64,000 nucleotides of DNA. It comes from Methanobacteriota archaeon. Its GTDB lineage: Archaea; Thermoplasmatota; Poseidoniia; Poseidoniales; Poseidoniaceae. A program made the position numbers and the translations under genes. Shown piece after piece: positions 44,947 through 52,843 of this stretch. Location: NCBI GenBank assembly GCA_002722135.1, contig PBKJ01000011.1:37309-101308 (forward strand), written 5' to 3'. The notes below the pieces were generated by a model that was not told the origin of the DNA, made no database searches, and saw only the letters and a program-made list of their open reading frames with translations. Within the stretch, counting starts at the first letter, position 1, and each line of letters begins with the position of its first letter.

Positions 44947-46986
44947 GTGCGGCAAGTCCTCGTGGCGCTGCTGATGCTGGCCCCGATGCTCATTCTTCCC
45001 TCGGCCGCGGCGGTGGAAGGGCGGTCTTCCTCCGACGTGATTTGCTGTCCGGCCTCAGAGGTCGAGTTGTTCATGCTCGGCTCTGCAGACAGCGGGACGT
45101 TGAACCCCTTTTCTGAACGGCTGGGCGACGATCCTGAGAGCGCCGTCATCGCCAACGCGGTCACGTCTGAGGAGGTCGTCGCGACGTGGAGGTTGCAAGA
45201 CCTCTACGCGGGCACGGTCCCAGAGAGCACGTGGGCGATCAGCCTCCCCGTGCTGGTTGAGAACGCCGGAGGGGCCCAGGTGAATTTCACCGTGGAGGTG
45301 GCCATCGGTTCGAACGTGTACGTCGGTGAACTCCCGGCTCCGTCGACCTTTGTCGGTCAGGGCCAGAGCACGGTCAGCTTCAACGTCCCTGTTGAGGAGA
45401 CCACGGTCAACGACGGGTGGGACCTCGAAGTCGTGCTGTTGGCGCGTTCGGTGATTTTCTCGGTTCCGCAGAGCGGCTCACAACTCTCGGTGCTGTGGGG
45501 CGCAGACGATGCCGACGCCTCCATCACGGGCGACCTCGCGGTGGTTCAGATGCATCTTCTCGACGTGGAAACCCAAGGGGCCGATGCCTATGTCGGCATC
45601 GTGGTGGCCTCTCCTTTCGGGACGGACTTGCTCGCGTTCAGCAACGAGATGACCCTCCGTCTCGACGGCAGCGTGGTCTCCGGGGACCCGGTGGAAACCC
45701 AATCCGCTGACGGCATTCGGGTCACGTGGACCTACACGGACGATGACCCAGGCGAACGAACCATGTCGCTTCAGGTCACCCTTCGTTTGCAGAGCGGCGG
45801 AGCGACCATCACAAGCGAAAGCCGTGACGTGACCTTCACCACCGAAGGTGGAGACGGCGGCGGTGGCAGTTACTACCCCTCAGAGGAGCCTCTTCGCACA
45901 ACGGGGGCAGGCTCGGCTTTGACCGTCGTGGGGAGCATGGCCTTTTCTCAGGACCGTGGCGATTTGGTCCTCGAACGCGAGACCTCCATCACGCTTGACG
46001 GCGAGATGGCGTTCTGGATGCGGTGGTCGCTCGATCACCTTGGAAGCGAAGACCTCGCGCTCTCACCGACCATACGATCGTTCCGTGCAGGTGGTGTGGG
46101 CGATGAAGAAAGGGAAAGCCGGATGATTGAATCGGTGGAACGGCAAGAATTCGAACAACAGATGGGCAAACTCCACGTCTCCTTCCTCTCCAATGGTCTC
46201 GGCTTGAAACCCGACGAGTTGATCGGTGATTCTGGTGACTTTGACACCGTGGGCATCAGCCTCGATTTGCACGGTGAGGAGCGGGTCATCAACCATCCAC
46301 TGACCATCACCATACGGTCCCGTGAGCGTGTGGACGACGGGACGCTCATCGATTTGGTGCGGGACTTCATCGTCGTTCAGCCGGTTCCGTTCTGGTCCGA
46401 TTGGTCGATCGAACTCACCCTTCGGAGTTCTGGCCTGACGGCCCTTGCTGGTCTCGATTTGGGCGATGCTGAAGGGTTGAACCTCAACCATCGTCGCCTG
46501 CCCATGGGTGAGGTGGCCGTGCTCAGCGGGAGTGAGCTCGACCAAGGGTTGACCTTCGAGTTGATCGCGGCGCCCACAAGCGCTCCCTTGTACGCTCCGT
46601 TGTTGGTCTTGGTTGGAACCCTCGCCGTGCTGGCCGGTGGACTGGCTCTTGGTTGGCGCGTGTCTCGCAACCGCCGCCGAGGCTTGCTGCTGACCGAGGT
46701 GGTGCTTCTCGGCATCATCGTCTTCGCCATGTTCCTCTTTGCTTACCCTTCGATCTTCGTGTTGGGCGCAGCTGGATCATCGGCCTTCATCTGGGGCGTG
46801 ACCGCTCTGGTGTCCCCACGAACGGCACGACCCGCCGGCAAGCCTTCCGCTCGGAACATGAAGAACGTCCCTCTCCCGACGTTCGCATGCCCGGCATGCG
46901 GGACAGTGAACGATGTCCCATCGCATGAGCGCCCCCTTCGCATCGTGTGCATGGGCTGCCAGCGTGGCATTACCATCCAGGGGTGA
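44947..46986 (+). CDS. Surface/membrane protein with cytosolic zinc ribbon
   Basis: A 679-aa protein of unknown function. Signal peptide VRQVLVALLMLAPMLILPSAAA; extracellular beta-rich region to about 550 with a Gly-rich linker (GGDGGGGSYYPS) near 300. Three hydrophobic segments follow (LYAPLLVLVGTLAVLAGGLAL, LLTEVVLLGIIVFAMFLFAYP, IFVLGAAGSSAFIWGVTALV), then a short cytosolic zinc ribbon CPACG...CMGC at the very C-terminus. The layout, an outside domain joined to an inside ribbon, recalls the zinc-ribbon membrane protein at 37105, though the sequences are not obviously related. The GTG start is fixed by the GAGGTGATCC site. Confidence 0.72.
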   Translation: MRQVLVALLMLAPMLILPSAAAVEGRSSSDVICCPASEVELFMLGSADSGTLNPFSERLGDDPESAVIANAVTSEEVVATWRLQDLYAGTVPESTWAISLPVLVENAGGAQVNFTVEVAIGSNVYVGELPAPSTFVGQGQSTVSFNVPVEETTVNDGWDLEVVLLARSVIFSVPQSGSQLSVLWGADDADASITGDLAVVQMHLLDVETQGADAYVGIVVASPFGTDLLAFSNEMTLRLDGSVVSGDPVETQSADGIRVTWTYTDDDPGERTMSLQVTLRLQSGGATITSESRDVTFTTEGGDGGGGSYYPSEEPLRTTGAGSALTVVGSMAFSQDRGDLVLERETSITLDGEMAFWMRWSLDHLGSEDLALSPTIRSFRAGGVGDEERESRMIESVERQEFEQQMGKLHVSFLSNGLGLKPDELIGDSGDFDTVGISLDLHGEERVINHPLTITIRSRERVDDGTLIDLVRDFIVVQPVPFWSDWSIELTLRSSGLTALAGLDLGDAEGLNLNHRRLPMGEVAVLSGSELDQGLTFELIAAPTSAPLYAPLLVLVGTLAVLAGGLALGWRVSRNRRRGLLLTEVVLLGIIVFAMFLFAYPSIFVLGAAGSSAFIWGVTALVSPRTARPAGKPSARNMKNVPLPTFACPACGTVNDVPSHERPLRIVCMGCQRGITIQG

Positions 46987-46990
46987 ACCG

Positions 46991-47410
46991 ATGGTGGGTC
47001 TTCTCGGTGACCTCGATTTGGAGGATGAACACGTCACCATCGGGCTTGAGGACAGCCTCGAAGAAGCCGCGCACCGCTTGATTGACGTTCCGGGTGGGGT
47101 CCTTGTGGTGCTGGACGATGAGGCGCAGCCGCGTGGTCTGATCCGGCCTGATCACCTGCTTCGTGAAGTGCTCAAAGGCACGGATTTGCGCGCGAGCGTC
47201 TGCCGCGATGTGATGCTTTCCGACGTGCTTCGGTTGCCGGTGTCTACACCGTTGGACGAGGTGGTCGCGGTGATCGATCGTCGGCAACCCGACGCCGTGG
47301 TCGGGGTGGACGATGAGGGGGTGTTTCTCGGTTGGTTTTCTCCGGCCGACCTCGCTTCCGCACGAGCCAAAGTGAAGGTGCTGCGGTCGTTGGACCGTGC
47401 GCGTTCGTGA
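46991..47410 (+). CDS. CBS-domain protein
   Basis: A 139-aa cytosolic protein built of a pair of CBS motifs, which usually bind adenine nucleotides such as AMP, ATP or SAM and act as energy sensors. First unit: ITIGLEDSLEEAAHRLI-like stretch followed by GVLVVLDDEAQPRGLIRPDHLL. Second unit: VMLSDVLRLPVSTPLDEVVAVIDRRQPDAVVGVDDEGVFLGWFSPADL. No catalytic domain is attached. ATG 46991 lies 4 bp after the previous stop with a GGGGTGA site overlapping that stop; the ORF-track start at 46913 lies inside the upstream gene. Convergent with gltX, no gap between stops. Confidence 0.78.
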   Translation: MVGLLGDLDLEDEHVTIGLEDSLEEAAHRLIDVPGGVLVVLDDEAQPRGLIRPDHLLREVLKGTDLRASVCRDVMLSDVLRLPVSTPLDEVVAVIDRRQPDAVVGVDDEGVFLGWFSPADLASARAKVKVLRSLDRARS

Positions 47411-49150
47411 TTACTCGTGGGCCATCAACAACCGCCCATCTTCGAGCAGAATGGCGTAGCCGATGCGCTCCAACTGAACAACGGTCCCTGCAGGGAAGTC
47501 ATGCGGTTCTAGCCGCCCACTGATCTCATGCAGCATGTCGTCCTCTGCGAGGACAAGCGTGGCGTCTTTTGAGGCGTCAACGGTCCAATGGACGATTGGG
47601 CGTTGGTCCTGCCGTTCGATGGCTCCAGCGATCAAAGTGTCCTCATGCCGGTCAACGTCGACCAAGTCCTTGAGCCGGAACGACGCCATGCTGGCATCCT
47701 CTTCTTCGATCCAAACGTGACCTGTGGTCAGGTCATGGCGCCTTGGGTCTTTGTCCGGCTGATCGGGATAACGCACCAGCGTCGCTTCATCCGGTGCGCC
47801 GGTGAGGGGCATGCGAACCGCATCACGAACGAACGCCAGGCGAGGTGCGGTGCTGTCGACCGCTTTGGTGTTGTGAGAAAACAGGCTGCTCAACGGCACG
47901 GAGATGTCCTTCTGCGTGATGGCCAATTCGAGCCAAAAGGCGCGGAGTGCCGAGGGCTGAATGCCGCGACGCGCGAGGGCGGACAGCGTCGGAAGGCGTG
48001 GGTCACTCCAGCCCTCATACCGTCCGCTCTCGATGTCCTTTCGCATCGCTGAGGTGGAAAACCCGCCCCATTCGTGCACCTTGACGCGACCCCAGTACAT
48101 CGTGTTCGGATAGGTCCAACCAAAGTGCTCGTAGAGCAGGGTCTGTTTCCTCGTGGAATCCATGAGGTCCTTCCCTCGAATGATGTGTGTTACGCCTTGC
48201 AGGTGATCCTCAATCGCGCTCTGAAAGTCGAGAAGCGGCCAAACCTGGTGCTTGGATCCGACCTCTGGCCGGGGGTGCGGATTGGTCACGGTGTCTTGCA
48301 GGCGCAGCGCCGGCCAGTCACGGAGTGCAGGGTTGCGTTGGTCCATGCCCGTTTTCACGCGAACGACCGCTTCTCCCGGCTTGTATGCGCCACCGAGCAT
48401 GCCTTGCCATCGGGTGGTGTGCTCATCCGTGGATTTCCCCCTGCAGGGGCATTCGGTTTGCGTGACGCGGAACTCGCGGAAAGCTTCCGCACTGCAGGTG
48501 CAAACGTAGCCAAAACCCTGCTCGATCATGGAGGTGGCGTGTTCATGGTACACGTCGATGCGATCGCTGGCGATGATCACGCGGTCGGCCGGTCGGCCGA
48601 GCAACCATTCCGTTTCCTGTTGAATGGTGTCGTAGGCCTCGGGCATGGGAGGCTTCACGACGGTGTCTGTGTCGTCAAACCTCAGGATGAGGGTTCCCTT
48701 GTACCGTTCTGCATAGGCTCCGTTGATGACCAAGCCACGAGCGTGTCCAAACGACAGGGGCCCGTTCGGGTTGGGTGCGAACCTGAGGACAACCTTCCCT
48801 TCAACCGCGTCTTCCAAGTCTGGGAGTCCGACGCGCCGTTCCGCTTTGGGGCGTGCTTCAAGCAATTCAGGGGCCATCGCCGCCAGTTCTTGTTGTGCCG
48901 CCTCCAAGCCTTGCTCGGCCACGAAAGCATTCGCTTCCGTGACTGCGGCAGCCACTGCGGCGGCGAGCTCACGGCCATGAGGCCGAAGGTCGGCGCGCAT
49001 GCCCATGATGCGGCCAACGACGGAACCAGCCACGGCTTCTCCGTTGTATTCGACGGCGTTTTGCAACGCGACGAGGCGCAGAAACGCCAGAGTGTCCTCG
49101 TCCGGCGTCCATGTCATGCTGCTCAATACGGGCTGCAGGGGGCCCTTCAT
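47411..49150 (-). CDS. gltX: Glutamyl-tRNA synthetase (archaeal, GlnRS-related class)
   Basis: Class Ib aminoacyl-tRNA synthetase charging tRNA-Glu (and tRNA-Gln in archaea that use the GatDE amidotransferase route). The 579-aa protein has about 115 N-terminal helical residues, then RFAPNPNGPLSFGHARG with the HIGH-type motif near 133, LRFDDTD, a zinc-type C-x-C pair (CTCS...CPCR), GSKHQVWPLLDFQSAIEDHLQGVTHIIRGKD, the KMSKS-equivalent STSAMRKDIESG followed by DPRLPTLSALARRGI, and a beta-barrel C-terminal anticodon domain. The start overlaps the rnhB stop as ATGA, so the two are translationally coupled. Confidence 0.96.
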   Translation of the reverse strand: MKGPLQPVLSSMTWTPDEDTLAFLRLVALQNAVEYNGEAVAGSVVGRIMGMRADLRPHGRELAAAVAAAVTEANAFVAEQGLEAAQQELAAMAPELLEARPKAERRVGLPDLEDAVEGKVVLRFAPNPNGPLSFGHARGLVINGAYAERYKGTLILRFDDTDTVVKPPMPEAYDTIQQETEWLLGRPADRVIIASDRIDVYHEHATSMIEQGFGYVCTCSAEAFREFRVTQTECPCRGKSTDEHTTRWQGMLGGAYKPGEAVVRVKTGMDQRNPALRDWPALRLQDTVTNPHPRPEVGSKHQVWPLLDFQSAIEDHLQGVTHIIRGKDLMDSTRKQTLLYEHFGWTYPNTMYWGRVKVHEWGGFSTSAMRKDIESGRYEGWSDPRLPTLSALARRGIQPSALRAFWLELAITQKDISVPLSSLFSHNTKAVDSTAPRLAFVRDAVRMPLTGAPDEATLVRYPDQPDKDPRRHDLTTGHVWIEEEDASMASFRLKDLVDVDRHEDTLIAGAIERQDQRPIVHWTVDASKDATLVLAEDDMLHEISGRLEPHDFPAGTVVQLERIGYAILLEDGRLLMAHE

Positions 49151-49884
49151 GAGGATGGTGGGTCAAACAACCGACGTTGCACCGAGGTGCCTGACGAGGT
49201 ACGGACCGGCATTGGGACGCCGTGGTGCACAGACCAGGCCCGTTTTGTGGTGGCCCACGACCATCGCAAGGCAGGGTGCGGTCGGTCCGCTGAGAGCAGC
49301 TCAGGGAGTGCCCGCTTCAATTTCGGGTCGCTCGGGTAGCCTGAACCAATGTCAATTCCTGTGCGGTCAATGAACGAGCGGACCCACGCATCCCTGGCCA
49401 CTTTGGCGACGATGCTTGCGGCTCCGACCACCCTGTCTTCCGCATCGGCTTGATGCTTGGCATCGATCTCAACGGGATCGAGGCCGTGCGTCATGAGACC
49501 AGAATGCACGTTCTGACCGAACCGTGCTGCATCAACGTCGCACGCATCGAGCACCAAGCGGTGGTCCTCTCCGTCCAGCCACAACGCGTGGATGGCTTCG
49601 ACAAAACCTTCCACCTCCAGTCGGTTGAGGCCCCGCTCCTCGACCGCTGCATCGATGCGTGTCGGTGGGAGGGGCAGCACTTCGATGCCCCAACCGTTCT
49701 GTTTGGCACGGCTTCGGAGTTCACCGTCCATGTGCTCCCGTTGTTCTGGACGGAGGCGCTTGGAATCGGTGACGCCAAGTTCCTCGAGAACGCGGATGTC
49801 GGATTCCGGGACAGAGCACGCCCCGATGAACAAGGGGCCGATGCAAGGGCCGCGTCCCGCCTCATCCACGCCAACCACGCGCAT
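49147..49884 (-). CDS. rnhB: Ribonuclease HII
   Basis: Removes ribonucleotides and RNA primers from RNA-DNA hybrids. The 245-aa protein starts MRVVGVDEAGRGPCIGP, the RNase HII signature with the first two acidic metal ligands (D7, E8); later acidic residues appear in LVLDACDVD and the conserved DAEDRVVGAASIVAKVARD block, followed by GSGYPSDP. ATG 49884 puts the signature at the N-terminus as in the family; the ORF-track frame upstream belongs to the preceding gene. It lies 4 bp after the surface-protein stop and overlaps gltX by 4 bp. Confidence 0.96.
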   Translation of the reverse strand: MRVVGVDEAGRGPCIGPLFIGACSVPESDIRVLEELGVTDSKRLRPEQREHMDGELRSRAKQNGWGIEVLPLPPTRIDAAVEERGLNRLEVEGFVEAIHALWLDGEDHRLVLDACDVDAARFGQNVHSGLMTHGLDPVEIDAKHQADAEDRVVGAASIVAKVARDAWVRSFIDRTGIDIGSGYPSDPKLKRALPELLSADRPHPALRWSWATTKRAWSVHHGVPMPVRTSSGTSVQRRLFDPPSS

Positions 49885-49888
49885 CGAA

Positions 49889-52177
49889 TCACTCCAAATC
49901 GAGATCGTCGAGCAGCGTGTCGATCTCCGTCGCTTCGTGCTTGGGTGCTGCAAGGTTGGCGGCCAATGCATCCAGGCGTTCTGATGCGGCTTGACTTGTG
50001 CGGGCATCGAGGACGATGGACGCCGCGTCCGTCAACGCCGTTGGTGGAGCGGGAGACGGTGCGGGGCTGGGGTTCGAGCGGTTCCTGAACGCTTCTTGGA
50101 ACGCGCTTGCGTCCACGCTTTGACTGACCGCGGGCGCGGGCTGCTCACGCTTTGCGTGGAACCCCGCCATCCAATCTTCAGCGGTTTCAGAGGGTTTTGC
50201 TTCCGGCTTCATCTCAGCCCGCTCGGCCCGTTGGTCTGCACGACGGACCAAGGCACGGTTGAGCACAATGGTCGCAATTCCAACCGCGAGCACGATGTGC
50301 CAAGTGACCTGGACCAAGCCCCACACCTGCCCAGCAATCCCTTGGAGGTCGAAGCCCCCCTCGGCCGCGTTGTCTTGCCACGGGATGCCGAGGTATGGTG
50401 CGACAATGGTCTCTTGGAAGGTTTGCTCCGGGACGTAACGGGACCGAACGCTGAGGTTGACATAGACGGTGCCGTTCACGCGCTCATCCGCTGGAAGGTC
50501 AAACCAAGCCCTGAGCGTGATGTTGCTCCCGATGGGCAAGCCTTCGACTTCGAAGGAACGCACGGGTTCCTCATCGTCTTCGAGCACCGCTCCCTCGGGT
50601 GGAATCAACCCCATCTCCATCCCGTGTGAAGCCTTCATGCTGACGACCAAGCCATCGACGACGTTTCCATCGTTGCGGAGGGTGGCCGTGACGGACACGC
50701 GCTGGCGCGAGTCCTCCTCTTGGACCACCGATTCAAACACCCATTCCACACGTGGTGCGATGCGAAGGTCGAGGCTCTGCACCAAGTCAAGCGCGGCTCC
50801 TTCCGGCCCAATGAAGACGTCAAGGGTCGCCGTTTGGAACGCAAGGGCGTCAGGATGAGCCCTGAGATGAGCGATCACGATGTCTTCGTTGTCGCCATGG
50901 GCGAGCGACAACCGCTCGGTCCCAACGGACATGTTCACAATGCCCTGAGCTTCCTCGCCTAGGGCGAGTTCGATGGTGGCTGCATCGTCGTACGTGCCCG
51001 AATTTCGAACATTGGCCCGTACTTCGCAAGAGCGTTCAACCTCCAGGTCGGCGCAACGCGCGGTGATGTCGGTCACTTCGAACCCACGTTGGAGGTCGAT
51101 TTCCCCAGCGAGGTCCACGGTTGCCGTTGAGGCGCCGATGTTGGCGCGCAGGCGCACGTCCAGACGACCCTCGTCGATCCATGGCGCGAGCAAGCCCACT
51201 TCGATGGTGCGTGATGCTCCGGGTTGGAGTGGGACGGTGGGAAGCGCACCAAACAAGGCCGCGGTCCAACCGTCACGCTGGAATCGGTCAATGGGTTCGA
51301 AACCGTCCACCGTTGTGCCGTCTGAGTTGAGCGCAATCAGGTTCAATCCCACCGTTGAAGGGACGTTGCCACGGTTGGTGACCACGACGTCCATCCGTTC
51401 ATCGGTGCCGGGGGCGACGGGCTGCGTGGATGCTTCGACGGACAACGCAACCCGCTTGACTTCCTCCATGGCGAGGATGAAGGTCCAAGCGTCCCCTCGC
51501 CCGTCAAAGGTCGAGGACGCTGTGAGGGTGAAAGAAGGGCCAGTGCCAAACAGAGGAAGGCCATCGTCACCGACCACGCCCACCTCAATCCATGCGCCGA
51601 TGTAGATGAGTTCACCAGGGTCCACGGAAACGTTGGGGTCCTCAACTTTCACGCCGTTGAGCGTCCAACCCCACGCCCAACCGCTGGCCGTGTCCATGTG
51701 GAAATGAACCTCATCAGGTTCAGAACCGACGTTGGTCAAGTTGACCGCGACTTGGGTCGTCACCCCCTCGTTGACCGTCAGCGTGGATTGATCCGAGGCG
51801 CCAAGCACCAACGCCGAGGCTGCACGAATCCAGACGTCGACGGTACAGGTGGACAGCGTGGTTCCGCCGTCTGAGAGGTTCACCGCGAGGTCAAGGTGAC
51901 CGCTCTGCGCATCAAGGATGGCGGTGAACGTTCCCGTCCAAGTTCGGTTGTCGCCATCTGTTGTGTTGACCACATCCGTGATCTCAACCTCTGCCAGGTC
52001 ACCGAAGCTCAACGTCGCGTCATCGACACCGTGCTGGATGAAGGAAACAGACGTCGCTTGCCCCGGTACCAGTGCCACGGTCTCGGGACAGGTGAGGCCG
52101 GGAGTGCTTTCTGCGCCAACGTGGGGAAGCGGGAGTGTGCTCAGCAAGAGGAGCAGCACCAACCATGCTGCTCGCAT
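49889..52177 (-). CDS. Surface protein with CARDB/NEW3-like domains, single membrane anchor
   Basis: A 762-aa protein. Signal peptide MRAAWLVLLLLLSTLPLPHVGA from ATG 52177, supported by a TTGAAG box 26.5 nt upstream. The extracellular part holds several beta-sandwich repeats of the APHP/CARDB/NEW3 kind (VNEGVTTQVAVNLTNVGSEPDEV; MDVVVTNRGNVPSTVGLNLI; VRNSGTYDDAATIEL; TLRNDGNVVDGLVV). A membrane helix (WHIVLAVGIATIVLNRALV) precedes a Pro/Ala-rich acidic cytosolic tail (IDTLLDDLDLE). No enzyme motif. It heads an operon with rnhB and gltX, 4 bp apart, an unexpected pairing of a surface protein with nucleic-acid enzymes. Confidence 0.78.
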   Translation of the reverse strand: MRAAWLVLLLLLSTLPLPHVGAESTPGLTCPETVALVPGQATSVSFIQHGVDDATLSFGDLAEVEITDVVNTTDGDNRTWTGTFTAILDAQSGHLDLAVNLSDGGTTLSTCTVDVWIRAASALVLGASDQSTLTVNEGVTTQVAVNLTNVGSEPDEVHFHMDTASGWAWGWTLNGVKVEDPNVSVDPGELIYIGAWIEVGVVGDDGLPLFGTGPSFTLTASSTFDGRGDAWTFILAMEEVKRVALSVEASTQPVAPGTDERMDVVVTNRGNVPSTVGLNLIALNSDGTTVDGFEPIDRFQRDGWTAALFGALPTVPLQPGASRTIEVGLLAPWIDEGRLDVRLRANIGASTATVDLAGEIDLQRGFEVTDITARCADLEVERSCEVRANVRNSGTYDDAATIELALGEEAQGIVNMSVGTERLSLAHGDNEDIVIAHLRAHPDALAFQTATLDVFIGPEGAALDLVQSLDLRIAPRVEWVFESVVQEEDSRQRVSVTATLRNDGNVVDGLVVSMKASHGMEMGLIPPEGAVLEDDEEPVRSFEVEGLPIGSNITLRAWFDLPADERVNGTVYVNLSVRSRYVPEQTFQETIVAPYLGIPWQDNAAEGGFDLQGIAGQVWGLVQVTWHIVLAVGIATIVLNRALVRRADQRAERAEMKPEAKPSETAEDWMAGFHAKREQPAPAVSQSVDASAFQEAFRNRSNPSPAPSPAPPTALTDAASIVLDARTSQAASERLDALAANLAAPKHEATEIDTLLDDLDLE

Positions 52178-52200
52178 GGTCCAGTCTCCCCCTTTTCGTC

Positions 52201-52206
52201 CTTCAA
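52201..52206 (-). promoter_or_regulatory. TATA-like box TTGAAG for surface protein-rnhB-gltX operon
   Basis: TTGAAG on the minus strand, centred 26.5 nt before ATG 52177, in the 49-bp gap after the SRAP gene. It suggests a separate transcript from the pheT operon. Confidence 0.45.
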
Positions 52207-52226
52207 GTCGTCGTTCATCTGTCCGC

Positions 52227-52838
52227 TCAAAACAAGGTCGGAATGGGTTCGCACAGGTGTGGGCCATCCTCGGTCGTGCGGTTCACCCTCATGCTCACGG
52301 CCCATGCGACCACCTCTGGGCTTGGTGGCGCCCTTCCTTCCACCAACCATGCCTCGAGGTCGTTTTTGGACAGCACCACGGGCATGCGCGGGTGCACGTG
52401 GGCGATGGACGGCACAGCATCTTGCGTCAGCAACGCGAAGCCCTCCAATCCCTCGGGATGCAGCACACCTGCCAGCCACATGATCTCCCCAGATTGGAGC
52501 GCGTGGTGGTAGGGATGGCGTCCAACCGGTGAAGCCAGCCATTCGTACCACCCTGTGGCAGGGACTGCCATCCTCGCAGTACGCATCGATTGACGGAACA
52601 CAGGCTTCTCTGCAGCCGTTTCAATGCGCGCATTGATGGGTGCCTTTCGCGGCTCTTGGCTCGACGTAAACCCCCATCGTCCAAGGCCCAGATCCATCTT
52701 TCCCTCGTCCATGGTGAGCACAGGGTGCACGTCGGTGGGGGCGATGTTCCATCGCGGTGCAGGGTCAAGATCGGTCATCACGTTCAGGTCGAGCAGCGCG
52801 TGTTCGAGGCGTGCACCGAATGCAAAACGGCCGCACAT
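52227..52838 (-). CDS. SOS response-associated peptidase (YedK/HMCES family)
   Basis: SRAP proteins crosslink through Cys2 to abasic sites in single-stranded DNA, protecting them during replication. ATG 52838 makes Cys residue 2 (MCGRFAFG), which is required for the family; the ORF-track start nine nt upstream would bury it. Other family residues are present: WNIAPT, APINARIETAAEKPVFR, GWYEW with the conserved Glu, and HVHPRMPVVL with the conserved His. 203 aa, normal length. It is last in the operon behind pheT (5-bp gap). Confidence 0.94.
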   Translation of the reverse strand: MCGRFAFGARLEHALLDLNVMTDLDPAPRWNIAPTDVHPVLTMDEGKMDLGLGRWGFTSSQEPRKAPINARIETAAEKPVFRQSMRTARMAVPATGWYEWLASPVGRHPYHHALQSGEIMWLAGVLHPEGLEGFALLTQDAVPSIAHVHPRMPVVLSKNDLEAWLVEGRAPPSPEVVAWAVSMRVNRTTEDGPHLCEPIPTLF

Positions 52839-52843
52839 GGGGC

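Noticed and set aside
48074-49339. 421-aa plus-strand ORF opposite gltX and rnhB
   Set aside because: The minus strand carries unmistakable GluRS and RNase HII motifs; the plus-strand translation shows no family features.
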